The position numbers and the translations under genes were made by a program. Below, piece after piece: positions 1 through 5,660 of a DNA stretch of 6,809 bases. How positions within the stretch are numbered: position 1 is the first letter of the stretch; every line of letters begins with the position of its first letter. The notes beneath the pieces were generated by a model. The model searched no databases. It worked only from the letters and a program-made list of their open reading frames with translations, and was not told the origin of the DNA. This stretch comes from Clostridia bacterium (GTDB taxonomy: Bacteria > Bacillota > Clostridia > Christensenellales > CAG-1252), in assembly GCA_009928745.1 (NCBI GenBank), contig SACC01000067.1, positions 1 through 6,809 on the forward strand. The letters run 5' to 3'.

Positions 1-220
1 CATAAAATAGACCTTTCCAATTACTGTTACCAAACACTGTCCAGGCAACAAGCAACGAGGCAAAAGAGAGCAAAAATGCAATGAGATCAAAAACAATTAG
101 TTTCTGCGATCTGTTAAGCACGCCGTCGGCGCGGTAATTCTCTCGTTGCAATATGTATAAATATAAGTATCCGTTAAAAAAAGTCATCATCAGCGTAAGC
201 ACAATTACTGCTAATCTCAT
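1..220 (-). CDS. N-terminal part of a membrane protein, possibly MurF-like Mur ligase (cut by left edge)
   Basis: An open frame of 73 residues starts at the ATG at 220-218 and runs off the left edge without a stop. Its start overlaps the stop of the hydrolase in an ATGA arrangement, with a GGAG four bases upstream, so the start is well supported. The visible part has two hydrophobic segments (about residues 3-22 and 44-63) separated by a polar stretch containing LQRENYRADGVLNRS. From family knowledge, a membrane N-terminus followed by an LQxExYxxxxxL-type stretch occurs ahead of the Mur ligase domain in some clostridial MurF-like proteins (UDP-MurNAc-tripeptide:D-Ala-D-Ala ligases of cell-wall synthesis). 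The catalytic domain, if present, lies outside the window, so this assignment is an inference. Safe statement: last visible gene of the operon, encoding a protein with at least two membrane segments. Confidence 0.7.
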   Translation of the reverse strand, partial: MRLAVIVLTLMMTFFNGYLYLYILQRENYRADGVLNRSQKLIVFDLIAFLLSFASLLVAWTVFGNSNWKGLFY

Positions 221-912
221 ATAACTCCATTGGCGAACTCGCGCACCAGATCGATAAATCTCCCTGACTGCTCAAGATAGGCAAAATGCCCCGCGCCCTC
301 AAACACTATAAGCTTGCTTTTCGCGATGTATTTATTGAGCTTTTTGCACATATATATCGGTGTTTCAATGTCGTTACTTCCCCAGATAAGCAGCGTGGGT
401 ACAAGTATATTCTTAGCAATACCCGACAAATCTTCGTTGACAATGTTGATAAAAGTTTTTTTCATTGCGCCAGAGAGCTTTCGGTAATCGCTGGAACCGC
501 AATCGGCAGTTTTCAGCTTTAATAACCGCCGCAACTTATAAGCGTATATTTTTAGATAGTATTTTAGCCCGCGATGCGGTCTTATGCCTGCGCTGTCAGC
601 TAGGACAAGTCCAGCGACTCGATTGCAGGTTGCGGCAAGTTTTATGGCAATTCTGCCGCCGAAAGAATGACCTATTACTATAATGTCATCCATCTTATAG
701 TGCTTAATTAATGCGAGTACTCCTCTTATATAAAAATCCAAATCAACCGGATGATTCGGAGGAGGTGTTTTGCCAAAACCGTATAAATCGACTATTGTGA
801 TGGTAAAATGGTCAGCAAGGCTCTGCGCCTTGTTAAAACTATCTATACTTCCGCCCCAACCGTGTAAAAAAAGCAGCTCTCTGCCTTTTCCTATGCGTAT
901 ATGGTTAATTAT
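217..912 (-). CDS. Alpha/beta hydrolase fold protein, apparent ATA start
   Basis: A 231-residue alpha/beta hydrolase of unknown substrate. Read from the ATA at 912-910 it has the parts expected of a small cytoplasmic member of the fold: a beta-strand followed by HGWGG (residues 17-21, oxyanion hole), DLYGFGKT (42-49), the nucleophile elbow GHSFGG with Ser83, an acid in WGSND (Asp181), and GAGHF with His209. The triad Ser83-Asp181-His209 is therefore complete. The first ATG, GTG or TTG in frame is a TTG at codon 58 (741-739); starting there would delete the oxyanion-hole strand, so it cannot be the true start. A GGAGG lies nine bases upstream of the ATA, and the ATA overlaps the rimI stop by four bases. 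The stop overlaps the next gene by four bases (ATGA), suggesting coupled translation. It resembles esterases or C-C bond hydrolases with HGWG motifs, but the reaction cannot be read from the sequence. Confidence 0.85.
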   Translation of the reverse strand: MINHIRIGKGRELLFLHGWGGSIDSFNKAQSLADHFTITIVDLYGFGKTPPPNHPVDLDFYIRGVLALIKHYKMDDIIVIGHSFGGRIAIKLAATCNRVAGLVLADSAGIRPHRGLKYYLKIYAYKLRRLLKLKTADCGSSDYRKLSGAMKKTFINIVNEDLSGIAKNILVPTLLIWGSNDIETPIYMCKKLNKYIAKSKLIVFEGAGHFAYLEQSGRFIDLVREFANGVI

Positions 913-1361
913 TGAATATCGCCTCCAAGCTCCAGCCAGTAAATGAGCGCATTTTCTTTATCCATATAGTAATGCGGTCTAGTACCTGCAAGCGCAAAGC
1001 CAAAACCTTCGTACAGTTTTTGCGCGCGGTAGTTGCTTTCCCTAACCTCAAGCGTAATTGCGACTGCCTCTTTAGCTTGCGCATCGTCTATTATGCGCTT
1101 TACCATAAGCCTGCCATAACCATTCCCTTGATAATCGGGCAAAACCGCTACATTCATTATATGCAGCTCATCTAATATGTGTAAGTAACTCAAATAGCCA
1201 AATATGTTTTCGCCGTCTGTCAAAACCAAATAGACGGAATGAGACATAGACAATTCGGAAGACAGCATATCTGCATTCCAAGGATCGCGGAAGCACTGCC
1301 GCTCAATAAACTCCAGTATCTCTAGATCATCAATCTCCGCTTCGCGAAAAAATACTTTCAT
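909..1361 (-). CDS. rimI: Ribosomal protein S18 alanine N-acetyltransferase RimI (GNAT)
   Basis: A 150-residue GNAT acetyltransferase. RimI transfers acetyl from acetyl-CoA to the N-terminal alanine of ribosomal protein S18 in the cytoplasm. Visible motifs are the N-terminal CFRDPWN (residues 23-29), the acetyl-CoA loop in motif A, LPDYQGNGYG (74-83), LEVRESN (104-110) with Glu105 at the place of the RimI catalytic glutamate, and AQKLYEGFGF (113-122) with Tyr117 as the likely general acid. Length matches the family (about 145-160). It begins one base after the tsaB stop and has AAGGA about seven bases upstream of its ATG. Its position directly behind tsaE and tsaB is the classic arrangement in Firmicutes and strengthens the RimI call over a generic GNAT. 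The TAA stop overlaps the apparent hydrolase start. Confidence 0.92.
   Translation of the reverse strand: MKVFFREAEIDDLEILEFIERQCFRDPWNADMLSSELSMSHSVYLVLTDGENIFGYLSYLHILDELHIMNVAVLPDYQGNGYGRLMVKRIIDDAQAKEAVAITLEVRESNYRAQKLYEGFGFALAGTRPHYYMDKENALIYWLELGGDIQ
910..926 (-). promoter_or_regulatory. Ribosome binding site and non-standard ATA start of the hydrolase
   Basis: On the minus strand GGAGG (926-922) is followed by nine bases and then ATA (912-910), which is in frame with the complete alpha/beta hydrolase. ATT at 909-907 is a second possible start, at a spacing of 12. No ATG, GTG or TTG exists in this frame between the upstream in-frame stop and codon 58. The ATA overlaps the rimI stop TAA as ATAA; one G in place of the middle purine would give the ordinary ATGA overlap that is used at the next junction. 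Confidence 0.6.
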
Positions 1362-1362
1362 A

Positions 1363-1983
1363 TCAATCCTTACTGTTGCGCTCAGCTTGCGAGAGCTTCA
1401 TATATAAAGGTATCAGATATATGACTGTTGCTTTTTCTTTTGATTTCTTTAGCATCACTCGGGCAAGTTTATCCGAATACGCCGCATCGTCAAGACTAAT
1501 AATATTGTCAAAACCTTCGAGATTCTTATATTTACCTCTGACAATAACACTTCCCTTAAATGCGGCAACCTCGTCAAGAGTGTATTCCCTTTGCTCGCTA
1601 AGCTGCCCGCAATTATATTGAGCGCCGTAATAACAGCTATGTCTTGCGTCAATGATACATAAAGCATTAGCTTCAAAATCCGCGCTAAGCACATCAAAAA
1701 CCGATATGGAAATAAGCGGAATGTTAAGCGCAAGATGGAATGCATTAATAACGCTGATACCTATGCGGATGCCGGTAAAAGAACCGGGACCGACAACAGC
1801 GCCTATATAATCCATGTCCTTTAGCCTTAATGAAGCATTATTAAGCGCACTATCAATGCAGCTAATAATATTGGCAGAAGTCGACCCCCTGCCCTCACGG
1901 TTAAGCGCGGTAAAAATACTGTCATCAGTCGTTACCGCTACCGCCATATTATCCGAAGTGGTGTCAACGCATAAGGTCTTCAT
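1363..1983 (-). CDS. tsaB: tRNA threonylcarbamoyladenosine biosynthesis protein TsaB
   Basis: A 206-residue protein of the ASKHA-fold TsaB family, an inactive paralogue that dimerises with TsaD and, together with TsaE, transfers threonylcarbamoyl to A37 of ANN-decoding tRNAs (t6A). Diagnostic features are the N-terminal strand CVDTTSDNMAVAV (residues 5-17), the family signature GPGSFTGIRIG (65-75), IDARHSCYYGAQY (111-123) and the C-terminal PLYMKLSQAER (192-202), close to the usual P-x-Y-x-R-x-SQAER ending. It is a little shorter than the E. coli protein (231), mostly in the C-terminal half, which is common in Firmicutes. Its ATG lies inside the end of tsaE (20-base overlap) and is preceded by a strong AGGAGG at a spacing of about nine, so translation does not depend only on coupling. 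The partner tsaD is not in this window. Confidence 0.95.
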   Translation of the reverse strand: MKTLCVDTTSDNMAVAVTTDDSIFTALNREGRGSTSANIISCIDSALNNASLRLKDMDYIGAVVGPGSFTGIRIGISVINAFHLALNIPLISISVFDVLSADFEANALCIIDARHSCYYGAQYNCGQLSEQREYTLDEVAAFKGSVIVRGKYKNLEGFDNIISLDDAAYSDKLARVMLKKSKEKATVIYLIPLYMKLSQAERNSKD

Positions 1984-2380
1984 ATATTGTTATCCTCCTA
2001 TCGTGTTCACCCATATACTCAATATCAACTCTGATTATCCTAGCGTCGCCAAAATCCTCACTAACATTCCATTCTATAACGCAGACCGTGTCGCTTGCGC
2101 CAAAGTATTCTTCGAATCCCAATTCCTGCTTCTCACCGTTCAAACGGTACATATCAAAATGATACATTGTAAGACGACCGCTATACTCATTCATAATGGT
2201 AAAAGTAGGACTTGTAACCGTATCTTCAACGCCTAAACCTAACGCAATGCCTTTAGCAAATACGGTTTTACCTGCGCCTAACTCCCCCGTTAGCAAAACT
2301 ATCTCGCCGCCCGTTAAGGTCTCCGCAAGACTTTTGGCTACCATTAATGTCTCTTCAGGACTGTTCACTACATATTCCAT
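1964..2380 (-). CDS. tsaE: tRNA threonylcarbamoyladenosine biosynthesis ATPase TsaE
   Basis: A 138-residue P-loop ATPase that drives turnover of the TsaB-TsaD complex in t6A synthesis. Visible motifs are the opening SPEET (residues 7-11), Walker A GELGAGKT (32-39), the family-specific SPTFTI (57-62), HFDMYRL with Asp76 (74-80), and VIEW with Glu103 (101-104). Length is close to the typical 140-160. It is the first gene of the minus-strand operon. Unlike the genes behind it, it has no recognisable ribosome binding site before its ATG; a promoter-like pair is placed so that transcription could begin at the ATG itself. The start is supported because the conserved SPEET block begins only a few residues in. 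A GTG at codon 5 is the only nearby alternative and also lacks a ribosome binding site. Confidence 0.95.
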   Translation of the reverse strand: MEYVVNSPEETLMVAKSLAETLTGGEIVLLTGELGAGKTVFAKGIALGLGVEDTVTSPTFTIMNEYSGRLTMYHFDMYRLNGEKQELGFEEYFGASDTVCVIEWNVSEDFGDARIIRVDIEYMGEHDRRITIYEDLMR

Positions 2381-2386
2381 AATATA

Positions 2387-2415
2387 ATTATAATTCTTTA
2401 TAAAAGTTTTAGCAA
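2387..2415 (-). promoter_or_regulatory. Candidate promoter of the tsaE operon (possibly leaderless)
   Basis: On the minus strand TTGCTA (2415-2410, four of six matches to the -35 consensus) is followed by exactly 17 bases and a perfect TATAAT (2392-2387). Six bases then lead to the tsaE ATG, so the predicted first transcribed base is the A of the start codon or very near it. Another TATAAT at 2433-2428 could serve a longer leader, but I find no good -35 at a normal distance from it. The region is AT-rich, so chance matches are a real possibility. Confidence 0.45.
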
Positions 2416-2525
2416 TAATAATTAAATATTATAGGTAAAAGATTAGCATTCTTTCTTACAATAACAATTCAATAATTTAGTACACATTCTGCAATATATT
2501 TTAATAAAAATTTAAAAAAAAAGTG

Positions 2526-2554
2526 TTTACAAAAAGCAATTGTCGTGTTATTAT
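2526..2554 (+). promoter_or_regulatory. Promoter of the riboswitch-ribU transcript
   Basis: TTTACA (2526-2531) and TATTAT (2549-2554) each differ from the sigma-A consensus at one position and are separated by the ideal 17 bases. A TG one base before the -10 (2546-2547) makes it an extended -10. The expected transcription start, about 2560-2562, falls right at the first paired base of the riboswitch, as is usual for riboswitch leaders. Confidence 0.75.
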
Positions 2555-2561
2555 ATATTAA

Positions 2562-2676
2562 AATTCTTTGGGGCGGAGCGTAATTCTCCACCGACGGTAA
2601 AGTCCGTGAACGCCGAAAGGCGCCGAACAGGTGTAACTCCTGTACCGACAGTTAAAGTCTGGATGAGAAAAGAATT
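2562..2676 (+). promoter_or_regulatory. FMN riboswitch (RFN element)
   Basis: A complete FMN aptamer upstream of ribU. P1 is a perfect 8-bp stem (2562-2569 with 2669-2676). The conserved GGGGC (2570-2574) follows, then P2 (2575-2578/2586-2589), the conserved ACCGACGG, P3 (2594-2597/2604-2607), P4 capped by a GAAA tetraloop (2611-2614/2619-2622), P5 (2627-2631/2639-2643), the ACCGACAG block, and the P6 region ending in the hallmark GTCTGGATGAGA (2657-2668). P3 is very short here, lacking the long variable arm found in some members. FMN binding is expected to lower expression of riboflavin synthesis or uptake genes, which agrees with the gene behind it. Confidence 0.97.
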
Positions 2677-2678
2677 AA

Positions 2679-2709
2679 AGTTGCCCCATGTTTTTTTGTG
2701 GAGGTAACT
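2679..2709 (+). promoter_or_regulatory. Hairpin sequestering the ribU ribosome binding site (riboswitch expression platform)
   Basis: AGTTGCC (2679-2685) pairs with GGTAACT (2703-2709), using one G-U pair, and after a bulged A2702 the CC at 2686-2687 pairs with GG at 2700-2701. The stem buries the whole GGAGG (2700-2704) and ends one base before the ATG. The loop holds a run of seven T. The same GCCCC (2683-2687) can instead pair with the aptamer's GGGGC (2570-2574), extended to eight pairs over 2569-2576/2681-2688 if two G-U pairs are counted, which would free the ribosome binding site. I infer a translational switch: FMN fixes GGGGC in the aptamer, leaving GCCCC to close the site. Confidence 0.65.
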
Positions 2710-3504
2710 ATGGAAAAAGATTCGAACAAATCAATCATATCTGAATTTAAGAGCGAAGTAATTATTGAAGATTCACCGACTTTAATGGATAATTATTTTT
2801 CTGAAAAAGGCGTTAATGATAGCGACGGCGTCGATATTATCTGCGAATGCAATCCCGTATGTATTAAAGCGGTTAAGCGCAAAAAAGCCATTCTAACAAG
2901 TAAAAAAATCGCAATAATCTCTGCGCTTACGGCTATCTCATATCTGTTGTATATGGTTGTAAAATTTCCTCTGCCCTTTATGTTTCCAAGTTTTTTAGAT
3001 ATTCAATTTTCCGAGCTTCCTGCGCTTATTGGAGGCTTTGCGCTAGGTCCTTTAAGCGGAAGTATAATTATTATTGCAAAATGCTTGCTTAAGCTTCCAT
3101 TTACATCAACAGCTGGGGTCGGTGAGTTGGGTGATATAATTCTTGGTATTGCAATAGTGCTTCCTGCAAGTCTTATTTATAAAAGAAACAAGACGGTAAA
3201 AGGAGCAATTAACGGGCTACTTGTAGGTATGACTTGTTGCGTTATTGCAGCAGTTTTGGTTAATCGTTTTATACTTATTCCATTTTTCGTCAAAGCAATG
3301 TTTAATAATAATTGGATGCCTCTTATCGGTATGACTAAAGGCTTATTCCCTAATATTACTCAAGAGAACTTCTATAGCTATTATCTACCGCTGACTGTGG
3401 TTCCGTTCAATATTCTACGATGCGTAATATCGGGGGTATTGACTTTCCTTGTATACAAAAAGCTGTCTAAATTTATAAAGAAAATAACAGCGGAAAACCG
3501 TTAA
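2710..3504 (+). CDS. ribU: Riboflavin ECF transporter substrate-binding subunit RibU
   Basis: A 264-residue membrane protein, the substrate-capturing S component that works with the shared EcfA/EcfA'/EcfT energising module to import riboflavin. After a hydrophilic extension (residues 1-65) come hydrophobic segments near 66-86, 102-126, 138-156, 166-195 and 225-250, compatible with the six-helix fold of S components. RibU-like stretches are the loop FPSFLDIQFSELPALIGG (92-109) with FALGPLSG (110-117), and GELGDIILG (138-146). The ATG at 2710 is chosen because GGAGG lies five bases upstream; an in-frame GTG at 2698 overlaps that site and is not a credible start. The FMN riboswitch and SD-hiding hairpin upstream strongly support the riboflavin substrate. 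No ECF ATPase genes are nearby, as expected for a group II system. The extension, with Cys45, Cys47 and Cys51, is unusual, since typical RibU proteins are about 190-210 residues. Confidence 0.93.
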   Translation: MEKDSNKSIISEFKSEVIIEDSPTLMDNYFSEKGVNDSDGVDIICECNPVCIKAVKRKKAILTSKKIAIISALTAISYLLYMVVKFPLPFMFPSFLDIQFSELPALIGGFALGPLSGSIIIIAKCLLKLPFTSTAGVGELGDIILGIAIVLPASLIYKRNKTVKGAINGLLVGMTCCVIAAVLVNRFILIPFFVKAMFNNNWMPLIGMTKGLFPNITQENFYSYYLPLTVVPFNILRCVISGVLTFLVYKKLSKFIKKITAENR

Positions 3505-3580
3505 GTTTTTAGAATATTAGCGAAAATCTATCTATTGATTTGATAGAGGAAAATTATATTACTCTGCATTCGCAGAAAGA

Positions 3581-3612
3581 AAAAGGCTGCTGAGCAATCA
3601 ACAGCCTTTTTT
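3581..3612. terminator. Rho-independent terminator between ribU and the phosphoesterase gene, likely bidirectional
   Basis: AAAAGGCTG (3581-3589) pairs perfectly with CAGCCTTTT (3602-3610), with further T residues to 3612 on the plus strand. The A-rich flank upstream gives a T-rich tail on the minus strand, so the structure can end ribU transcription and, about 100 bases past its stop, that of the convergent phosphoesterase gene. The rest of 3505-3713 holds no gene that I can support. Confidence 0.88.
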
Positions 3613-3713
3613 ACGCCTTAAGGAGCGGAATTAAAAACGTGGGTTTTTACTCCGATAATAGCTTCTTTTCAAAAAGATATTTTTTCCCGCTTCGCAATAA
3701 TTATTAGCTTATA

Positions 3714-4253
3714 TTACAGAATATAATTTTTGATTATTCTGTCGTCAAGGCTTTTTATCGTAATGACATTATCTTCGATTATGCAATAGCTGTAATTATC
3801 GTCTTTCGGCAGGGCAAGAGAACCGGGATTAATATATATTATGCCTTCCCTTATCTCAAGTAACGCGGTATGATAATGACCGTATGCGACAATATCACCG
3901 ACTTTAAGTTCGGGCAAATCAGACTTTTCCATCTTATGACCGTGTACGCACACAAGTTTGCGCTTCTCTAGCTGCAAGGCAAAAAAGCCCTCAATAAAGG
4001 AAAACTCGGATATCATCTGGTCTACTTCGCTGTCACAGTTACCTTTAATAACGACAAGCATTTTTTTATTAGCATTAAGTATCTCGGCAACTGCCATCGG
4101 GGCGTATTCTTTCGGGAATGGATTGCGCGGACCGTGATAATAAATATCCCCAAGCAATATAACCATATCGGGCTTCTCTTGCGCGACTCTCTCAAAAAAG
4201 ACTTTTGTATAATAGGCTGAACCATGTATATCGGATGCAATTACAATTTTCAT
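3714..4253 (-). CDS. YfcE/MJ0936-type metallophosphoesterase
   Basis: A 179-residue soluble metal-dependent phosphoesterase of the calcineurin-like superfamily, YfcE group. All five metal-binding blocks are present in order: DIH (Asp8, His10), LLGDIYYHG (Asp36), KGNCDS (Asn72), VHGH (His104), and YGHYH (His126, His128), followed by the family's NPGS (142-145). From family knowledge these enzymes bind two divalent metals and hydrolyse phosphodiesters in vitro; the natural substrate is usually unknown, so no pathway is assigned. The length is normal. AAGGAG lies about seven bases upstream of the ATG. It is a single-gene unit, divergent from the alcohol dehydrogenase and convergent with ribU. 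In some Firmicutes a yfcE homologue sits beside the RdgB/HAM1 or RNase PH genes; that context is not seen here. Confidence 0.93.
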   Translation of the reverse strand: MKIVIASDIHGSAYYTKVFFERVAQEKPDMVILLGDIYYHGPRNPFPKEYAPMAVAEILNANKKMLVVIKGNCDSEVDQMISEFSFIEGFFALQLEKRKLVCVHGHKMEKSDLPELKVGDIVAYGHYHTALLEIREGIIYINPGSLALPKDDNYSYCIIEDNVITIKSLDDRIIKNYIL

Positions 4254-4279
4254 ATATCACTCCTTGCGCTTACTTTTAT

Positions 4280-4309
4280 ATTTTAGCAAAAAACTACCTA
4301 AAAAGTAAA
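4280..4309 (-). promoter_or_regulatory. Promoter of the phosphoesterase gene
   Basis: On the minus strand TTTACT (4309-4304) is followed by 18 bases and TAAAAT (4285-4280), preceded by TGC, giving an extended -10. This leaves a leader of about 20 bases that contains the AAGGAG site. The -10 and -35 each match the consensus at four or five positions in AT-rich DNA. Confidence 0.55.
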
Positions 4310-4399
4310 CTATAAATTTTTTACTAATAGTACGCTCTCAACAAAAAACAGGAATTCTATTCTGATTTTTTATTTTTATATATTTTTTTAATAGTATTG

Positions 4400-4408
4400 T
4401 GATATAAT
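4400..4408 (+). promoter_or_regulatory. Extended -10 promoter of the alcohol dehydrogenase gene
   Basis: TGATATAAT (4400-4408) combines the TGn extension with a perfect TATAAT. No good -35 is present 16-18 bases upstream, where the DNA is a T-rich run (4365-4390); an extended -10 can work without one. The predicted start near 4415 gives a leader of about 24 bases holding TAAGGAG (4425-4431), seven bases before the ATG. Confidence 0.6.
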
Positions 4409-4438
4409 ATATTAAATTATACCTTAAGGAGAGTTAAT

Positions 4439-5656
4439 ATGAATGTTTTTTATAAAATTTTCTGTCGTGTATATCAGGGAGCATTTTATTTGGTATCGTA
4501 CATATTGCCTTGGAGAATTCCCGAATCATTGAAGGGCGCAGGCAGTATAAAAGAATTACCGGCTTTTATAAAATCAAAGGGTTGCTTTAATCCATTAATA
4601 GTAACTGACGCAGTATTAGTACAACTTGGACTGATACAGCCGTTGCTTGACGGACTTAAGAGCGAAGGCTTGCAGTCGGTAGTATATGACAAGACCGTGC
4701 CCAACCCTACAATAGATAATATCGAGGAAGCGCTAAAGCTATACAAGGATTGCAAATGTGATTCTCTTGTAGCGTTCGGCGGCGGTTCTCCTATTGACTG
4801 CGCAAAAGGTATCGGCGCGCGAGTGGCAAGACCCAACAAAAGCATCCCGAAAATGAAAGGCGTACTCAAGGTATTAAAGAGATTGCCTCCACTATTTGCT
4901 ATCCCCACAACCTCGGGTACAGGCAGCGAAGCCACCCTTGCTGCTGTAATCAGCAATAGCTTAACTCACGAAAAGTATGCGATTAATGATACATCTCTTA
5001 TACCGCATTATGCTGTATTTGACCCCGAATTAACACTCAAACTACCTCAACACATTACCTCTACGACTGGAGTGGACGCTCTGACGCATGCTGTTGAAGC
5101 GTATATCGGTAACAGTAATACGAGCGCCACCAAGTCGCAGGCAATCGACGCTACAAAAATTGTTTTCAAATATCTAAAAAGAGCGTATGACGATGGAACG
5201 GACATTGAGGCAAGAGACCAGATGCAGACCGCATCTTTCCTTGCGGGAATGGCGTTTACCCGCGCATATGTCGGTTATGTTCACGCAGTAGCGCACACTT
5301 TAGGCGGATTTTACGGAGTGCCGCATGGGCTTGCTAATGCGGTTATTCTCCCATATGTGTTGGAAATGTACGGATCATCTGTATATAAAAAGCTTGCAGA
5401 GCTTGCAGATTATGCTAACATAGCCGCACCCGGCGACAGCGTGGAAGTCAAAGCGAAAAAGTTTATAAAAGCCATCAAGGATCTGAATGCTTCTATGAAT
5501 ATCCCTACAAAGATTGAAGGAAAATGGAAGATTAAAGATGAGGATATTCCTTTAATGTGCAAACGCGCGCTAAGCGAAGCCAATCCGCTGTATCCTGTGC
5601 CAAAGATAATGGACGCCGCGCAGATAACCTCTATATATAAGATGATACAAGGATAA
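4439..5656 (+). CDS. Iron-containing (group III) alcohol dehydrogenase
   Basis: A 405-residue NAD(P)-dependent, iron-activated alcohol dehydrogenase, which would interconvert an alcohol and its aldehyde; in fermenting anaerobes the usual direction is aldehyde reduction to reoxidise NAD(P)H. The coenzyme-binding domain shows GGGSPIDCAKG (114-124) and PTTSGTGSEAT (156-166). The iron ligands are complete: Asp213 and His217 in GVDALTHAVEAY (211-222), His282 in VHAVAHTLGG (281-290, with His286 at the conserved second histidine) and His296 in GVPHGLAN (293-300). This spacing matches E. coli FucO. The substrate cannot be read from the motifs; butanol, ethanol, propanediol or other alcohols are possible. 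Residues 1-30 form a mostly hydrophobic, basic stretch (FYKIFCRVYQGAFYLVSYILPW) before the usual domain start; related clostridial enzymes carry such a segment, and it might touch the membrane. A clear ribosome binding site supports the start. It is a single-gene unit. Confidence 0.95.
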   Translation: MNVFYKIFCRVYQGAFYLVSYILPWRIPESLKGAGSIKELPAFIKSKGCFNPLIVTDAVLVQLGLIQPLLDGLKSEGLQSVVYDKTVPNPTIDNIEEALKLYKDCKCDSLVAFGGGSPIDCAKGIGARVARPNKSIPKMKGVLKVLKRLPPLFAIPTTSGTGSEATLAAVISNSLTHEKYAINDTSLIPHYAVFDPELTLKLPQHITSTTGVDALTHAVEAYIGNSNTSATKSQAIDATKIVFKYLKRAYDDGTDIEARDQMQTASFLAGMAFTRAYVGYVHAVAHTLGGFYGVPHGLANAVILPYVLEMYGSSVYKKLAELADYANIAAPGDSVEVKAKKFIKAIKDLNASMNIPTKIEGKWKIKDEDIPLMCKRALSEANPLYPVPKIMDAAQITSIYKMIQG

Positions 5657-5660
5657 TTCT

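Noticed and set aside
217..741. Hydrolase starting at the TTG at 741.
   Set aside because: The in-frame sequence upstream encodes HGWGG and the first strands of the fold, so this start would give an enzyme without its oxyanion hole.
1814..2236. Plus-strand open frame of 140 codons.
   Set aside because: It is antisense to tsaB and tsaE, which are both certain genes, and shows no motif.
2698..2712. ribU starting at GTG 2698.
   Set aside because: That GTG overlaps the GGAGG that serves the ATG at 2710; it has no ribosome binding site of its own.
2688..2744. Short upstream open frame of 18 codons overlapping the ribU start in another frame.
   Set aside because: No ribosome binding site precedes its ATG, and the bases are explained by the riboswitch platform hairpin.
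3563..3576. Small hairpin TCTGC-ATTC-GCAGA just before the ribU terminator.
   Set aside because: A five-pair stem without a T run is too weak to claim a function beside the strong terminator that follows.
4396..4416. Possible Rex (NADH sensor) operator at the dehydrogenase promoter, from TTGTGATAT overlapping the -10.
   Set aside because: Only one half resembles the operator; the other half is not complementary, so the required inverted repeat is missing.
4486..4956. Minus-strand open frame of 156 codons.
   Set aside because: It lies entirely opposite the alcohol dehydrogenase coenzyme domain and has no recognisable motif or ribosome binding site.
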